The notes beneath the pieces were generated by a model. That model made no database searches and had not been told where the DNA came from. It saw nothing but the letters and a program-made list of their open reading frames with translations. Positions 18,165 to 26,117 of a stretch of 64,000 nucleotides of DNA are shown in pieces. The stretch covers positions 496,001 through 560,000 of the forward strand of contig NZ_CVRB01000002.1 of assembly GCF_001048695.1 (NCBI RefSeq), in the 5' to 3' direction. Each line of letters opens with the position of its first letter. Within the stretch, counting starts at the first letter, position 1. Made by a program: the position numbers and the translations under genes. The stretch is from Neobacillus massiliamazoniensis. Lineage in GTDB: Bacteria; Bacillota; Bacilli; Bacillales; Cytobacillaceae.

Positions 18165-18192
18165 GGTTAATTTATTGTTAAAATTAGGTTAA
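18165..18192 (-). promoter_or_regulatory. Pho box (PhoP site) upstream of the PHP gene
   Basis: On the minus strand TTAACC, TTAACA and TTAACC start exactly 11 bp apart (plus-strand hexamers at 18165, 18176 and 18187), about 70 bp before the PHP start. A further TTAACC lies at 18140-18145, and GATAGAAT follows as a possible -10. Confidence 0.85.
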
Positions 18193-18251
18193 AACATTAT
18201 GAAGATACTGGAAAACAGGGTTTGTTTCAAATCGGAATGAAATTTGACAGT

Positions 18252-18629
18252 CGATAAGCTACCGTTTTTTCGTTTGTCCTTTGTTTTTGGTAGCTTAGGA
18301 CCTTTCTAAGCTACCGTTTTTTCGTTTCCCACCTGTTTTCGGTCGCTTAGAACCTCGATAAGCTACCGTTTTTTCGTTTGTCCTCTGTTTTCGGTCGCTT
18401 AGAACCTTTATAAGCTACCGTTTTTTCGTTTGTCCTTTGTTTTCGGTCGCTTAGAACCTCGATAAGCTACCGTTTTTTCGTTTGTCCTCTGTTTTCGGTC
18501 GCTTAGAACCTCGATAAGCTACCGTTTTTTCGTTTGCTTTATGTTTTCGGCGCTTAGAACCTTTATAAGCTACCGTTTTTTCGTTTGCCCTCTGTTTTCG
18601 GGCGCTTAGAACCTCGATAAGCTACCAGT
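18252..18629 (+). repeat. tandem array of about seven 52-bp terminator-like hairpin units
   Basis: The word AAGCTACCGTTTTTTCGTTT recurs about every 51-53 bp, seven times, followed by a truncated eighth copy ending AAGCTACCAG. Between copies lies TTTTCGGTCGCTTAGAACCTC. Read on the plus strand, CGGTCGCTTA pairs with TAAGCTACCG (9 of 10) and is followed by T6, so each junction has the form of an intrinsic terminator. The first unit has a perfect GGTAGCTTA arm. It lies between the Pho-box promoter of the PHP gene and the 3' end of arsR. No gene in it. Confidence 0.9.
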
Positions 18630-18661
18630 TGGTTTGATTCTTTGAATAAAAAATTAAAATG

Positions 18662-18698
18662 AAAAAAGAGAGTGAGCTATAGAATACACTCACTCTCA
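18662..18698 (-). terminator. intrinsic terminator of the SDR-arsR operon
   Basis: On the minus strand GAGAGTGAG pairs with CTCACTCTC and is followed by TTTTTTC. The upstream arm lies inside the last codons of arsR. Confidence 0.85.
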
Positions 18699-18982
18699 AC
18701 TATTTCAATCAGCCGCTTTAATTGCTCTACACTTTGAATTAGAGAAAGAGAATAATAGCGCTGGGTCCCTTTTTGTTCTATTTTTACTAATTGAATATCA
18801 CGCATGATTTTTAAATGATGCGAAATTGCCGGACGGGACAGTTTTGATTGCTCGGCGATTTCATTTACACTCAACGATTCTCTTTCTGCCAGCATAAGAA
18901 TTATATCCTGTCTTGCTGGATCACTTAAGGCGTTAAATAACGGTATACACGATCTGAATACCTCAATAGCTTGTTGTCCCAT
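18677..18982 (-). CDS. ArsR-family transcriptional regulator
   Basis: A 101-residue winged-helix regulator. The helix-turn-helix SVNEIAEQSKLSRPAISHHL and wing (KIEQKGTQRYYSL) are clear. It lacks the ELCVCD-type metal motif of ArsR/SmtB sensors; the single Cys is near the C-terminus. It therefore probably senses something other than arsenic, or acts as a simple repressor. It is cotranscribed downstream of the SDR gene (27-bp gap). It is the likely protein for the inverted repeat in front of that operon. Confidence 0.88.
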   Translation of the reverse strand: MGQQAIEVFRSCIPLFNALSDPARQDIILMLAERESLSVNEIAEQSKLSRPAISHHLKIMRDIQLVKIEQKGTQRYYSLSLIQSVEQLKRLIEIVESECIL

Positions 18983-19009
18983 ATTTCGTTTATCCCCTTC
19001 GTTCCAAAA

Positions 19010-19774
19010 TTATTTTTCCCCTGCGATATACTTGGCGATTTTAGCCGTTAGGCTTCTAGGCATAAACTTAGCCCCGAGTGTACCTGCCTTATTAAATGCT
19101 CCTGTAACAATCACACGTTTTCCGCTCATCATTGCCTCGTAACCCTTTTTCGCTACAATATCAGAAGCCATTGCTTGGCTGAACATTTTCGTACCCTCAA
19201 CATTGGCAACAGAACCGAAATTGGTCTTCGTTGGACCTGGGCAGAGAGTTGTAACCGTGACAGAACTGCCGGCTAGTTCTTCGACAAGTGCTTCTGAAAA
19301 TGAAAGGACGTATGCCTTGGTTGCATAGTACACCGCCATTAGCGGACCTGGCTGAAATGCCGCAGTACTTGCTACATTTAAAATCCTACCACTGTTCCTA
19401 TCTTTCATTTTTTGCAGAAAGTAGTAGGTCAACTCCGTCAGTGCCGATACGTTTAATTGAATCATATTTACTTGTTTTTGAATATCTAGTTCATCAAACC
19501 CACCCATTAACCCAAAACCGGCATTATTAACGAGAACATCAATATTTATTCCTTGTTTTTCAACTTCTTCAAAAACTTCCTTCGGTGAACCTAGGACGCT
19601 CAAATCCTTAAGAATAACGGTAACTTCAATATTCTTAAAGGATTGCTTGATTTCCTCCAGTTGTTTCCCGTTTCTAGCAACTAGTACAAGATTATAGCCA
19701 TCTTTAGCAAACAGCTTTACGAACTCATATCCTAAACCGCTTGATGCTCCTGTGATTAATGCAGTCTTCTTCAT
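19010..19774 (-). CDS. short-chain dehydrogenase/reductase
   Basis: A 254-residue classical SDR oxidoreductase. The NAD(P)-binding TGASSGLG motif lies at the N-terminus, NNAGFG in the middle, and the catalytic Tyr-Lys in YYATKAYVLS. The region GPTKTNFG follows. It reduces a carbonyl or oxidises an alcohol; the substrate is unknown. It is the first gene of a two-gene operon with an ArsR-type regulator. An inverted repeat sits in its promoter region. Confidence 0.92.
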   Translation of the reverse strand: MKKTALITGASSGLGYEFVKLFAKDGYNLVLVARNGKQLEEIKQSFKNIEVTVILKDLSVLGSPKEVFEEVEKQGINIDVLVNNAGFGLMGGFDELDIQKQVNMIQLNVSALTELTYYFLQKMKDRNSGRILNVASTAAFQPGPLMAVYYATKAYVLSFSEALVEELAGSSVTVTTLCPGPTKTNFGSVANVEGTKMFSQAMASDIVAKKGYEAMMSGKRVIVTGAFNKAGTLGAKFMPRSLTAKIAKYIAGEK

Positions 19775-19796
19775 AATATATGTTCCTCCATTATCT

Positions 19797-19820
19797 GTTT
19801 AAATGTTTAAGCATTTAAAC
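19797..19820. promoter_or_regulatory. inverted-repeat operator before the SDR-arsR operon
   Basis: GTTTAAATG and CATTTAAAC form perfect 9-bp arms around TTTAAG, 23 bp upstream of the SDR start. ArsR-family proteins bind AT-rich dyads of this size, so it is probably the autoregulatory site of the downstream ArsR protein. Confidence 0.65.
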
Positions 19821-19948
19821 AAATTGTATTTAAATATTTCTCTAATGTCAATTTCACTCATTTATACTTGCAAATTTTAGCGAATCCTGTCGTAATAGTC
19901 AGATTTTTTTGTATTGTCTATCAATTTATTTTACAACATAATTGAGTA

Positions 19949-19964
19949 GTACAAGTATTTGTAC
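19949..19964. promoter_or_regulatory. small dyad before the first S53 peptidase
   Basis: GTACAA and TTGTAC are perfect 6-bp arms around GTAT, 30 bp before the peptidase start and just ahead of its ribosome site. A possible operator; binding protein unknown. Confidence 0.4.
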
Positions 19965-19993
19965 AAACACTTCATAAGGAAGAAGGTAATTGG

Positions 19994-21916
19994 ATGAAAA
20001 AGATGTTAAAAAAAATTAGTACCGCTTCTCTATTAAGCTCCATGATGCTTCTCACAGCAGTACCTTCCTTAACAAATGCGGAAAGTCCACAAACAGTAAC
20101 AGTTCCACAAGGGGGAAATCCACAAGTTTTACAGAATGCTAGTGTGTTTGGAGATTTACCAGGGGATACTCAGGTCACGGTTGATATTGTGATGAAAATT
20201 GACGATAAGGACAAGCTTGCCAAGTATATTAAAGAAACTACTACTCCTGGCAGCAAGAATTATCGTCATTATCTTTCTGTTGATCAATTTAGTAAAAGTT
20301 ATGGAGTGAATCCAGAATTAATTAAAAAAGCTACGAATTATTTAAGTTCTTTCGGCATTCAATCAAAAGTTTATCCCAACAATTTAATCATTACTGCAAC
20401 TGGAACTGCTGATCAGCTTAATAAAGCTTTTTCAATCTCAATAAAAAAAGAAAAATATAATGAGAAAATTTTTCATGGTACGAAGGACACTCCAAAATTA
20501 CCGGCAAGCTTTGGTAAAGATGTTCTTTGTATTTTAGGATTAAGTGACTATTCAAATTTCACGTCACGTGCTTTAAAGCAGCCAGCTCCTTTAACAGAAG
20601 GTGAAAACACTCCAGTTGGCCCTTTAAACCTAAGCCCGAGTGATTTAATTAAGCAGTACAATGTACAACCGCTTTATGACAAAGGGGCAAACGGTGCCGG
20701 CCAGACAATTGGAATTGTAACCCTGGCAGACTTTAATCCAGAAGATGCCTATACTTTCTGGGAAAAAGCAGGAATAACTGTTAAACCAAACCGGATTACG
20801 AAAACAAATGTCGATGGCGGATCTGGATGGGACGGATATGATGAAACCACCCTTGATGTCGAGCAGTCAGGTGCATTAGCCCCGCAAGCAAATATTAATG
20901 TGTATGTCGGTCCAAATACTGATACTGGTTTTACAGACGCATTTGCACAGGCAATCAATGAAAATAAAGCCCAACAAATCTCTGTAAGCTGGGGAGAAAG
21001 TGAACCTGCTATTCAGTATTTCGTCCAACAACTAGCTGAGACTCCGCAATACGCAGAAGTGTTCAATCAGTTGTATATGCAAGCTGCGGCACAAGGCATC
21101 TCCATGTTTGCAGCTGCAGGTGACGAGGGTGCTTATGATGCCGCAAGGGAATTCGGGTTAAGCTCTACTGTTCCTAATGCTGCTTCTCTATCAGTTGATA
21201 ACCCTGCAGATAGCCCATATATTACAACAGCAGGCGGCACCACTTTACCATTCCATTTCCATTCCAATGCATATAACATCGATGTAAAGAATGATCAAGA
21301 GCGCGCATGGGGCTGGGATTACCTTTATAATTATTTTGATAAACGTGGTTTAAATAATATAGCCCAATGGCCAAACAGATATCTTGCAGGTGGTGGCGGC
21401 GGATTTAGCCTATTTTTTGCTACCCCTGATTATCAGCTTGGAGTACCAGGTGTTAACAAATATTCTGCAGTGAAACAATGGACGCCAAATGCAGACCAAA
21501 CTTCATTAACTCGTGATGCTGCTCCATCGATTGTAACAGGGACTGGAAATGGACGAAACATGCCGGACATTTCAATGAACGCAGATCCTTACACAGGATA
21601 CATGGTTTGGTTTAGTGATCCAGGTGCACCGGGTTCAAATTCTGGATATGCTACTTACGGGGGAACATCCTTTGTTTCACCACAATTATGCGGCCTATCC
21701 GCGTTAATTAATAGCGCAAATAACACGCAGGCCGGATTCTGGAACCCACAAATCTATCGTTTTGCACAGCAAGCAGACTCACCGTTACACCCTTTGAACA
21801 CAACTGGAAATTCAAACGATAACGGATTCTTTACCGGAACTCCAGGAACCATATATAATCAGGCTACAGGACTTGGTACACCAGACGTTGCTGCACTTGC
21901 TAATAAATTTAAATAA
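19994..21916 (+). CDS. secreted S53 (sedolisin) serine-carboxyl peptidase
   Basis: A 640-residue pre-pro-peptidase. Residues 1-29 form a Sec signal peptide (KKMLKK n-region, cleavage near TNA-ES). Residues about 45-190 are the pro-kumamolisin activation domain. The catalytic domain follows. By comparison with kumamolisin the triad is E284, D288 (DETTLDVEQ) and S559 (YGGTSFVSPQ). The oxyanion Asp is in AAAGDEGAYDA. The C-terminal NQATGLGTPDVAAL fits the calcium site. Such enzymes are active at acid pH on proteins outside the cell. A single gene with a long terminator hairpin. Ribosome site GGAAGAAGG. Confidence 0.93.
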   Translation: MKKMLKKISTASLLSSMMLLTAVPSLTNAESPQTVTVPQGGNPQVLQNASVFGDLPGDTQVTVDIVMKIDDKDKLAKYIKETTTPGSKNYRHYLSVDQFSKSYGVNPELIKKATNYLSSFGIQSKVYPNNLIITATGTADQLNKAFSISIKKEKYNEKIFHGTKDTPKLPASFGKDVLCILGLSDYSNFTSRALKQPAPLTEGENTPVGPLNLSPSDLIKQYNVQPLYDKGANGAGQTIGIVTLADFNPEDAYTFWEKAGITVKPNRITKTNVDGGSGWDGYDETTLDVEQSGALAPQANINVYVGPNTDTGFTDAFAQAINENKAQQISVSWGESEPAIQYFVQQLAETPQYAEVFNQLYMQAAAQGISMFAAAGDEGAYDAAREFGLSSTVPNAASLSVDNPADSPYITTAGGTTLPFHFHSNAYNIDVKNDQERAWGWDYLYNYFDKRGLNNIAQWPNRYLAGGGGGFSLFFATPDYQLGVPGVNKYSAVKQWTPNADQTSLTRDAAPSIVTGTGNGRNMPDISMNADPYTGYMVWFSDPGAPGSNSGYATYGGTSFVSPQLCGLSALINSANNTQAGFWNPQIYRFAQQADSPLHPLNTTGNSNDNGFFTGTPGTIYNQATGLGTPDVAALANKFK

Positions 21917-21922
21917 TTTATA

Positions 21923-21980
21923 AAAATAGGCTGACCTATGAGTCTAGTATTTTTTAGACTTTTAGGTTCAGCCTATTTTG
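21923..21980 (+). terminator. long terminator hairpin after the S53 peptidase
   Basis: AAAATAGGCTGA pairs with TCAGCCTATTTT, with an inner AGTCTA/TAGACT stem, directly after the stop codon. A T-rich tail follows. Confidence 0.8.
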
Positions 21981-22165
21981 TTGAATTTTTTAATATGTCC
22001 TAGTCCTTTAGTGGATCTTTCATTGTTACTTCTATCTAGTAAAAGTAGCTATTCGACAGTAAAGCCTCTCTATTCGCCAATAATGACTTTCCAGAGGCAG
22101 ACGGAAATGTTTTTCTTTCGCCTGCCTCCTCTCACTAATGTAACTATGGTGCCTGACACCATTAA
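21981..22165. other. intergenic stretch with hairpin and GGTGCCTGACACC copy
   Basis: GAGGCAGACGGAAA and TTTCGCCTGCCTC form an imperfect hairpin at about 22093-22130. The palindromic word GGTGCCTGACACC lies at 22148-22160, right beside the aldolase stop. The same word occurs at 28085, 30505 and (inverted) 48990. No gene seen. Confidence 0.6.
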
Positions 22166-22981
22166 TTATAAATAGTTTTTCAGAACCTCTTCGGTAACTT
22201 TTCGGACAATATTTCCAATTAATTCTTCTTTGCTCGAGGCTTGCTTAATTTCATCTTTTGGGTGGTTTGATTGTATCGAATCATGGGCTTCACATTTGCA
22301 TTGCGGTATTCCTCCAGTTTTTATACCCATTGCTTCCCTAAGTTTGATTAGATCCGAAACCTGTGAACTGTTTAATTCATTTGCCTTTTTAATAATATGG
22401 TTTGAATACATCAGCATGGTTGCATAGTGTTCGAGTGATTCCATTCGATAATAAGCTTCAATTAAATCTCGCCCCCATGTAAGTGCACCATGGTTTGCTA
22501 ACAGGACTGCATTGTGATCCTTACAATACGGTGCAATCGAATTTGGTACCTCCTCCGTTCCTGGCAATGCATATGGAGCAACCGGGACGGTTCCTAATAG
22601 AACAACAGCCTCTGGTAATACCGGTTTATCTAAGCTGATACCTGCAATTGCAAATGACGTTGCAACTGGCGGGTGGGCATGAACAACTGCATTCGCCTCA
22701 GGATTTTCATTGTAAACTCTGAGATGCATTTTAACCTCTGAAGAAGGCTTCATTTTACCTGAAAGAACATTCCCAGAAAGATCCATTTTCACCATCATGT
22801 CAGGAGTCATAAATCCTTTACTTACCCCTGTTGGCGTTGTCCATATCATGTTTGGACCCACTTTTACTGAGATATTGCCATCATTTGCAGCAACATAACT
22901 TCTATTATAAACTCTTCTTCCGATTTCGCAGATCATTTCCTTGGCTTCAAAATCAGTATAGTATTTTGGCTTTTCCTGCAT
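22166..22981 (-). CDS. class II aldolase, probable 5-deoxyribulose/5-methylthioribulose 1-phosphate aldolase
   Basis: A 271-residue class II (zinc) aldolase/adducin fold protein. NDGNISVK binds phosphate, E82 in KPSSE is the likely catalytic acid, and zinc ligands are H101, H103 (HAHPP) and H164 (ANHGALTWG). It follows mtnK and mtnA in the same direction. A kinase-isomerase-aldolase set is the 5'-deoxyadenosine/MTA to DHAP salvage shunt described in B. thuringiensis (DrdIAK) and Rhodospirillum. The alternative is MtnB dehydratase, but no mtnC/mtnD/mtnW is near. It is about 50 residues longer than usual. The extra C-terminus has CKC and ends in an amphipathic helix (ELIGNIVRKVTEEVLKNYL) resembling microcompartment targeting tails. 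Confidence 0.8.
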   Translation of the reverse strand: MQEKPKYYTDFEAKEMICEIGRRVYNRSYVAANDGNISVKVGPNMIWTTPTGVSKGFMTPDMMVKMDLSGNVLSGKMKPSSEVKMHLRVYNENPEANAVVHAHPPVATSFAIAGISLDKPVLPEAVVLLGTVPVAPYALPGTEEVPNSIAPYCKDHNAVLLANHGALTWGRDLIEAYYRMESLEHYATMLMYSNHIIKKANELNSSQVSDLIKLREAMGIKTGGIPQCKCEAHDSIQSNHPKDEIKQASSKEELIGNIVRKVTEEVLKNYL

Positions 22982-23121
22982 TTCATCCTGCTCCTTTGTT
23001 AAAGGTTAGTTTTAAAAAATCTACATTCATTGATAACAGTCATTCATGCAAAATTATTGGCACATCTTTGTATGTAATAATGGCAAGATTAGCCACAGTT
23101 ATTACAGGATAGAGCTTTTTG

Positions 23122-23151
23122 AAAAAAAGCCGAACTAATATAGTCCGACTA
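23122..23151 (-). terminator. terminator after mtnA
   Basis: On the minus strand AGTCGGACT and AGTTCGGCT pair with two G-U or mismatched positions, followed by TTTTTTTC. It overlaps the mtnA stop codon, so the aldolase probably has its own promoter in the 167-bp gap or depends on readthrough. Confidence 0.7.
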
Positions 23152-24213
23152 CTTTTCAAACATATTTGGAAGACTTTCATTAAATGGCGCGTAGGCAATC
23201 CCATTTTGTGTAATGATTCCGGTAATTAAGGAATGGTCGGTTACATCAAAACATGGGTTGTAAGTTTTTACATCTTCCGGCGCCATCGTTTTTTCGTACC
23301 ATTTGCTGGTGATTTCCTCGGAAGGCCTTAATTCAATATGAATATCCTCACCTGTTTTACAATCCAAATCAACTGTAGATAACGGTGCACATACATAGAA
23401 AGGAATATTATAGTGTTTCGCTAAAATAGCCACACCCGATGTGCCAATTTTATTCGCTGTATCACCATTCTCAGCAACACGGTCACACCCTACAAGCACT
23501 GCCTGTATTTTTCCTTCTTTCATAACGATTGAGGCCATGTTATCACAGATTAATGTGACGTCCACACCTGCTTGTTGCAGTTCCCAAGCCGTTAATCGAG
23601 CCCCTTGGAGTAACGGTCTTGTTTCATCCGCATATACCTTGAATTGATAACCCTTTTCCTGACCTAAATAAATCGGTGCTAACGCTGTTCCATATTTGGC
23701 AGTAGCAATCGTTCCAGCATTACAATGAGTAAGAATTCCCATACCTGGCTCTAGCAATGATAAAGCATGTTCACCAATCGCCTCGCAGATTTGTTCGTCC
23801 TCTGCGCGAATCGCTTCCGATTCCTCTTTAAGTGCAGCTAACACTTCTGAAACAGTCTTACCCTCTTCCTGCTTAAAGCGATCTTCCATACGATTTAATG
23901 CCCAGAACAGGTTAACAGCAGTTGGCCGTGATGAAGCTAAATACTCTTTCACTTTTTTAAAGTCTTCAAATAGTTCCTCATAGTTTTGAGCCGATGATTT
24001 TTTTGTTCCTAAATAAACCCCATAGGCTGCTGCGATCCCAATGGCAGGTGCTCCACGGACCTTTAATTGATAGATAGCATCCCAAACATCTTCCATTTCC
24101 TTCAATTCTAAAAAGACAGTCTCATTCGGCAATACCGTTTGATCTAGCAATACTAACGTGTTATTCTCATCATCAAGCTTTACAGATTGAATGACAGATA
24201 CTAGATTTTCCAC
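23149..24213 (-). CDS. mtnA: S-methyl-5-thioribose-1-phosphate isomerase MtnA
   Basis: A 354-residue aldose-ketose isomerase of the eIF2B-related family. Hallmarks are [15 protein letters not shown], the catalytic Cys in [10 protein letters not shown], and the catalytic Asp in [17 protein letters not shown]. It converts methylthioribose 1-phosphate to the ribulose form and, in the shunt version, probably 5-deoxyribose 1-phosphate as well. The start is GTG after AAGGAGG. It is separated from mtnK by only 15 bp, so the two form one unit. Confidence 0.95.
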   Translation of the reverse strand: MENLVSVIQSVKLDDENNTLVLLDQTVLPNETVFLELKEMEDVWDAIYQLKVRGAPAIGIAAAYGVYLGTKKSSAQNYEELFEDFKKVKEYLASSRPTAVNLFWALNRMEDRFKQEEGKTVSEVLAALKEESEAIRAEDEQICEAIGEHALSLLEPGMGILTHCNAGTIATAKYGTALAPIYLGQEKGYQFKVYADETRPLLQGARLTAWELQQAGVDVTLICDNMASIVMKEGKIQAVLVGCDRVAENGDTANKIGTSGVAILAKHYNIPFYVCAPLSTVDLDCKTGEDIHIELRPSEEITSKWYEKTMAPEDVKTYNPCFDVTDHSLITGIITQNGIAYAPFNESLPNMFEK

Positions 24214-24228
24214 AATACCTGCGCCTCC

Positions 24229-25452
24229 TTATACTTCTAGTTCTACTGCATGAAACACGTTTACGAAATCTTCACCTGTTTTTATTGATTCTCGGTTTAA
24301 GATAAAGTTCTTCCCAGCTGTCAAAACAAATTTCTCAGCTTGGACTCTTGCGTCAGGATTTTGAATAGAAGTAATATCTTTAACATGTGCAAGGCCAACC
24401 GTCCGGCGAAGCAACTCTAGCCCAGCAACTGCTGAAGTATCTCTTAAAACAGTATCAAGGTAATACTCTTTAAAGCCCTCATAGCGCGCTACGCGTTCCG
24501 TTGCCTTTTCATCCCAAGCAACTAAGAATTTTTGATTAAATAAATTAATTGTATCATTTATTGTTGATTCGATATAACGTAAATAATCTGTTCTAACTTC
24601 ATCATCTTCGATGGTAAATTTAGCATTAGCATAAGCAAAAATAAGGTTAGCTACCACATTTCCAATATCATAACCGGCCGGTCCATAAAATGCGAATTCA
24701 GGGTCAATTACCTTTGTAGAATCTTCTTTTATAAAAATAGATCCGGTATGAAGGTCACCATGAAGCAGAGACTGAGCATTGTTCATGAATTCAAATTTCA
24801 ATTTTGCTATCTCTAATGCTAATTTGTTGTCGCTCCAAATGGTTTCTCTAACAAATTCCTTTGAACCTTCAAAAACATCATTGCGCTGGCAGTCATAGAA
24901 CGGTTCTGTATAAACTAAGTCCTCAGAAATTTCACATAGCTCAGGATTAATGAATGTTTTCACAAGCTCTTTCTTTTCTTTATGCCCCATTACAACATCA
25001 GACGTTAATAACAGAGTGTTTACTAGAAAAGTAGAGATGTGATCGGCAAAATGCGGGAATTTCTTATGTTTCATAAGTGCCGCTCTCATGATTTCATAAT
25101 CTGATAGGTCTTCCATTGCACAACAGTTCATGATTGGGTCGTAATTATACACTATGGGTACAAAACCAGGGGCCAATTTATATTGAAACCCTAAAATTTC
25201 GCTCTCAATGCGATTGCGATCAGGAGATAGCTTAAACTCATCAGAGATGCGGGCAACCGGTCCTGCCTGTTTAATGATAACAGACATATTGTTCCTTTCA
25301 TCCACTACTTTAAACACATAGTTTAAGTTGCCATCGCCAATTTCTTTACAAGTTAATTCCGCATCTTCTTGGAAAAATTGAAGTACTATTTTTGCATAAT
25401 CAGCAGCATCCTGCTCAGTCATCGTGAAATATTCCTTCGTGAAATCTTTCAT
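24229..25452 (-). CDS. mtnK: S-methyl-5-thioribose kinase MtnK
   Basis: A 407-residue kinase of the aminoglycoside-phosphotransferase-like fold. The catalytic loop LLHGDLHTGSIF and metal motif VIDPEFAFYGPAGYDIG are clear. It phosphorylates methylthioribose at O1, using the product of MTA nucleosidase. It heads the leftward mtnK-mtnA unit. The ATG follows AGGAGG. In B. subtilis the mtnKA operon is under an S-box riboswitch; I see no S-box here. Confidence 0.95.
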   Translation of the reverse strand: MKDFTKEYFTMTEQDAADYAKIVLQFFQEDAELTCKEIGDGNLNYVFKVVDERNNMSVIIKQAGPVARISDEFKLSPDRNRIESEILGFQYKLAPGFVPIVYNYDPIMNCCAMEDLSDYEIMRAALMKHKKFPHFADHISTFLVNTLLLTSDVVMGHKEKKELVKTFINPELCEISEDLVYTEPFYDCQRNDVFEGSKEFVRETIWSDNKLALEIAKLKFEFMNNAQSLLHGDLHTGSIFIKEDSTKVIDPEFAFYGPAGYDIGNVVANLIFAYANAKFTIEDDEVRTDYLRYIESTINDTINLFNQKFLVAWDEKATERVARYEGFKEYYLDTVLRDTSAVAGLELLRRTVGLAHVKDITSIQNPDARVQAEKFVLTAGKNFILNRESIKTGEDFVNVFHAVELEV

Positions 25453-25742
25453 TGCTATCCCTCCTGATTATATCTATTTAAGTAGGACAAAAATCGCCCG
25501 ATGCTTCTAGTTTACCGTATTGTTCCATCGTAATGGGAGCAATTTTTTTATGAAAATTGGCAAGGTATTACTGATTTACGATTGTTTGTGTGTAGCGCTT
25601 GGAACCGTTTGCAATTCAGCAAGTAAAATTCTACATAAGTCAGTTCAGATTCCTGAAAAGATTACTGTCAAATGCTAAAATTACATGGAGGATGATTGTT
25701 CATACATCATGCCCAATAAACGATTCAAGGAGATGTTAAAAG

Positions 25743-26081
25743 ATGATCGTTGTTACGAATAAAATTAAAACAAAACCAGGTTTTGCCGAAAAAATGGCCC
25801 CAGCCTTCACTAGACCAGGTGCATTACAAAAAATGAAAGGCTTTGTAAAAGTAGAAGTTTTGATTAGAAAAAACGTAACAGAGCATGATGAATTAAACGT
25901 CAATACCTATTGGGAAAGCGCAGAAGACTTTTCAGCATGGAAAAACAGCGATGCTTTTAAGGAAGCACATAAGAGACCTGAACCAAGTTCTGAAGAAACA
26001 CCAAAAGAATCACCTATCTTAGGGAGCGAAATCATTATTGCAGAAGTGGCAGCAGTGTTGGAGGCTACTCTTCAATCATAG
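25743..26081 (+). CDS. IsdG-family heme-degrading monooxygenase
   Basis: A 112-residue ferredoxin-like fold protein of the antibiotic-biosynthesis-monooxygenase family. The IsdG/IsdI catalytic residues are present as N6, W66 and H76 (SDAFKEAHK), with the same spacing as staphylococcal IsdI. The insertion SEETPKESPILGSEI also resembles IsdI. It should dimerise and open the heme ring to release iron in the cytoplasm. No Fur box or heme importer is visible beside it. The ribosome site is AAGGAG. A tandem hairpin array follows. Confidence 0.85.
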   Translation: MIVVTNKIKTKPGFAEKMAPAFTRPGALQKMKGFVKVEVLIRKNVTEHDELNVNTYWESAEDFSAWKNSDAFKEAHKRPEPSSEETPKESPILGSEIIIAEVAAVLEATLQS

Positions 26082-26117
26082 AACCTTTGTAGACACACTG
26101 TTTACAACTTAATTTAT

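Noticed and set aside
18252-18629. Possible CRISPR array.
   Set aside because: The sequence between repeat words is itself repeated, not unique. Units are hairpins with T tracts, and no cas genes are nearby. The same applies to the arrays at 26.1 and 33.1 kb.
18677-18982. Arsenic-responsive ArsR.
   Set aside because: No ELCVCD-type metal-binding cysteines in the recognition helix, and no arsenic genes nearby.
22166-22981. MtnB (methylthioribulose 1-phosphate dehydratase).
   Set aside because: The KPSSE context, the extra C-terminal region and the lack of mtnC/mtnD/mtnW nearby favour the aldolase. The call is not certain, because the fold is shared.
25453-25742. SAM (S-box) riboswitch or T-box upstream of mtnK.
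   Set aside because: None of the conserved S-box blocks (GAGGGA, CCCGGCAACC-type) or a T-box sequence is seen on the minus strand.
25560-25742. Fur box before the IsdG-type gene.
   Set aside because: No 19-bp GATAATGATAATC-like dyad is present; only loose AT-rich matches.
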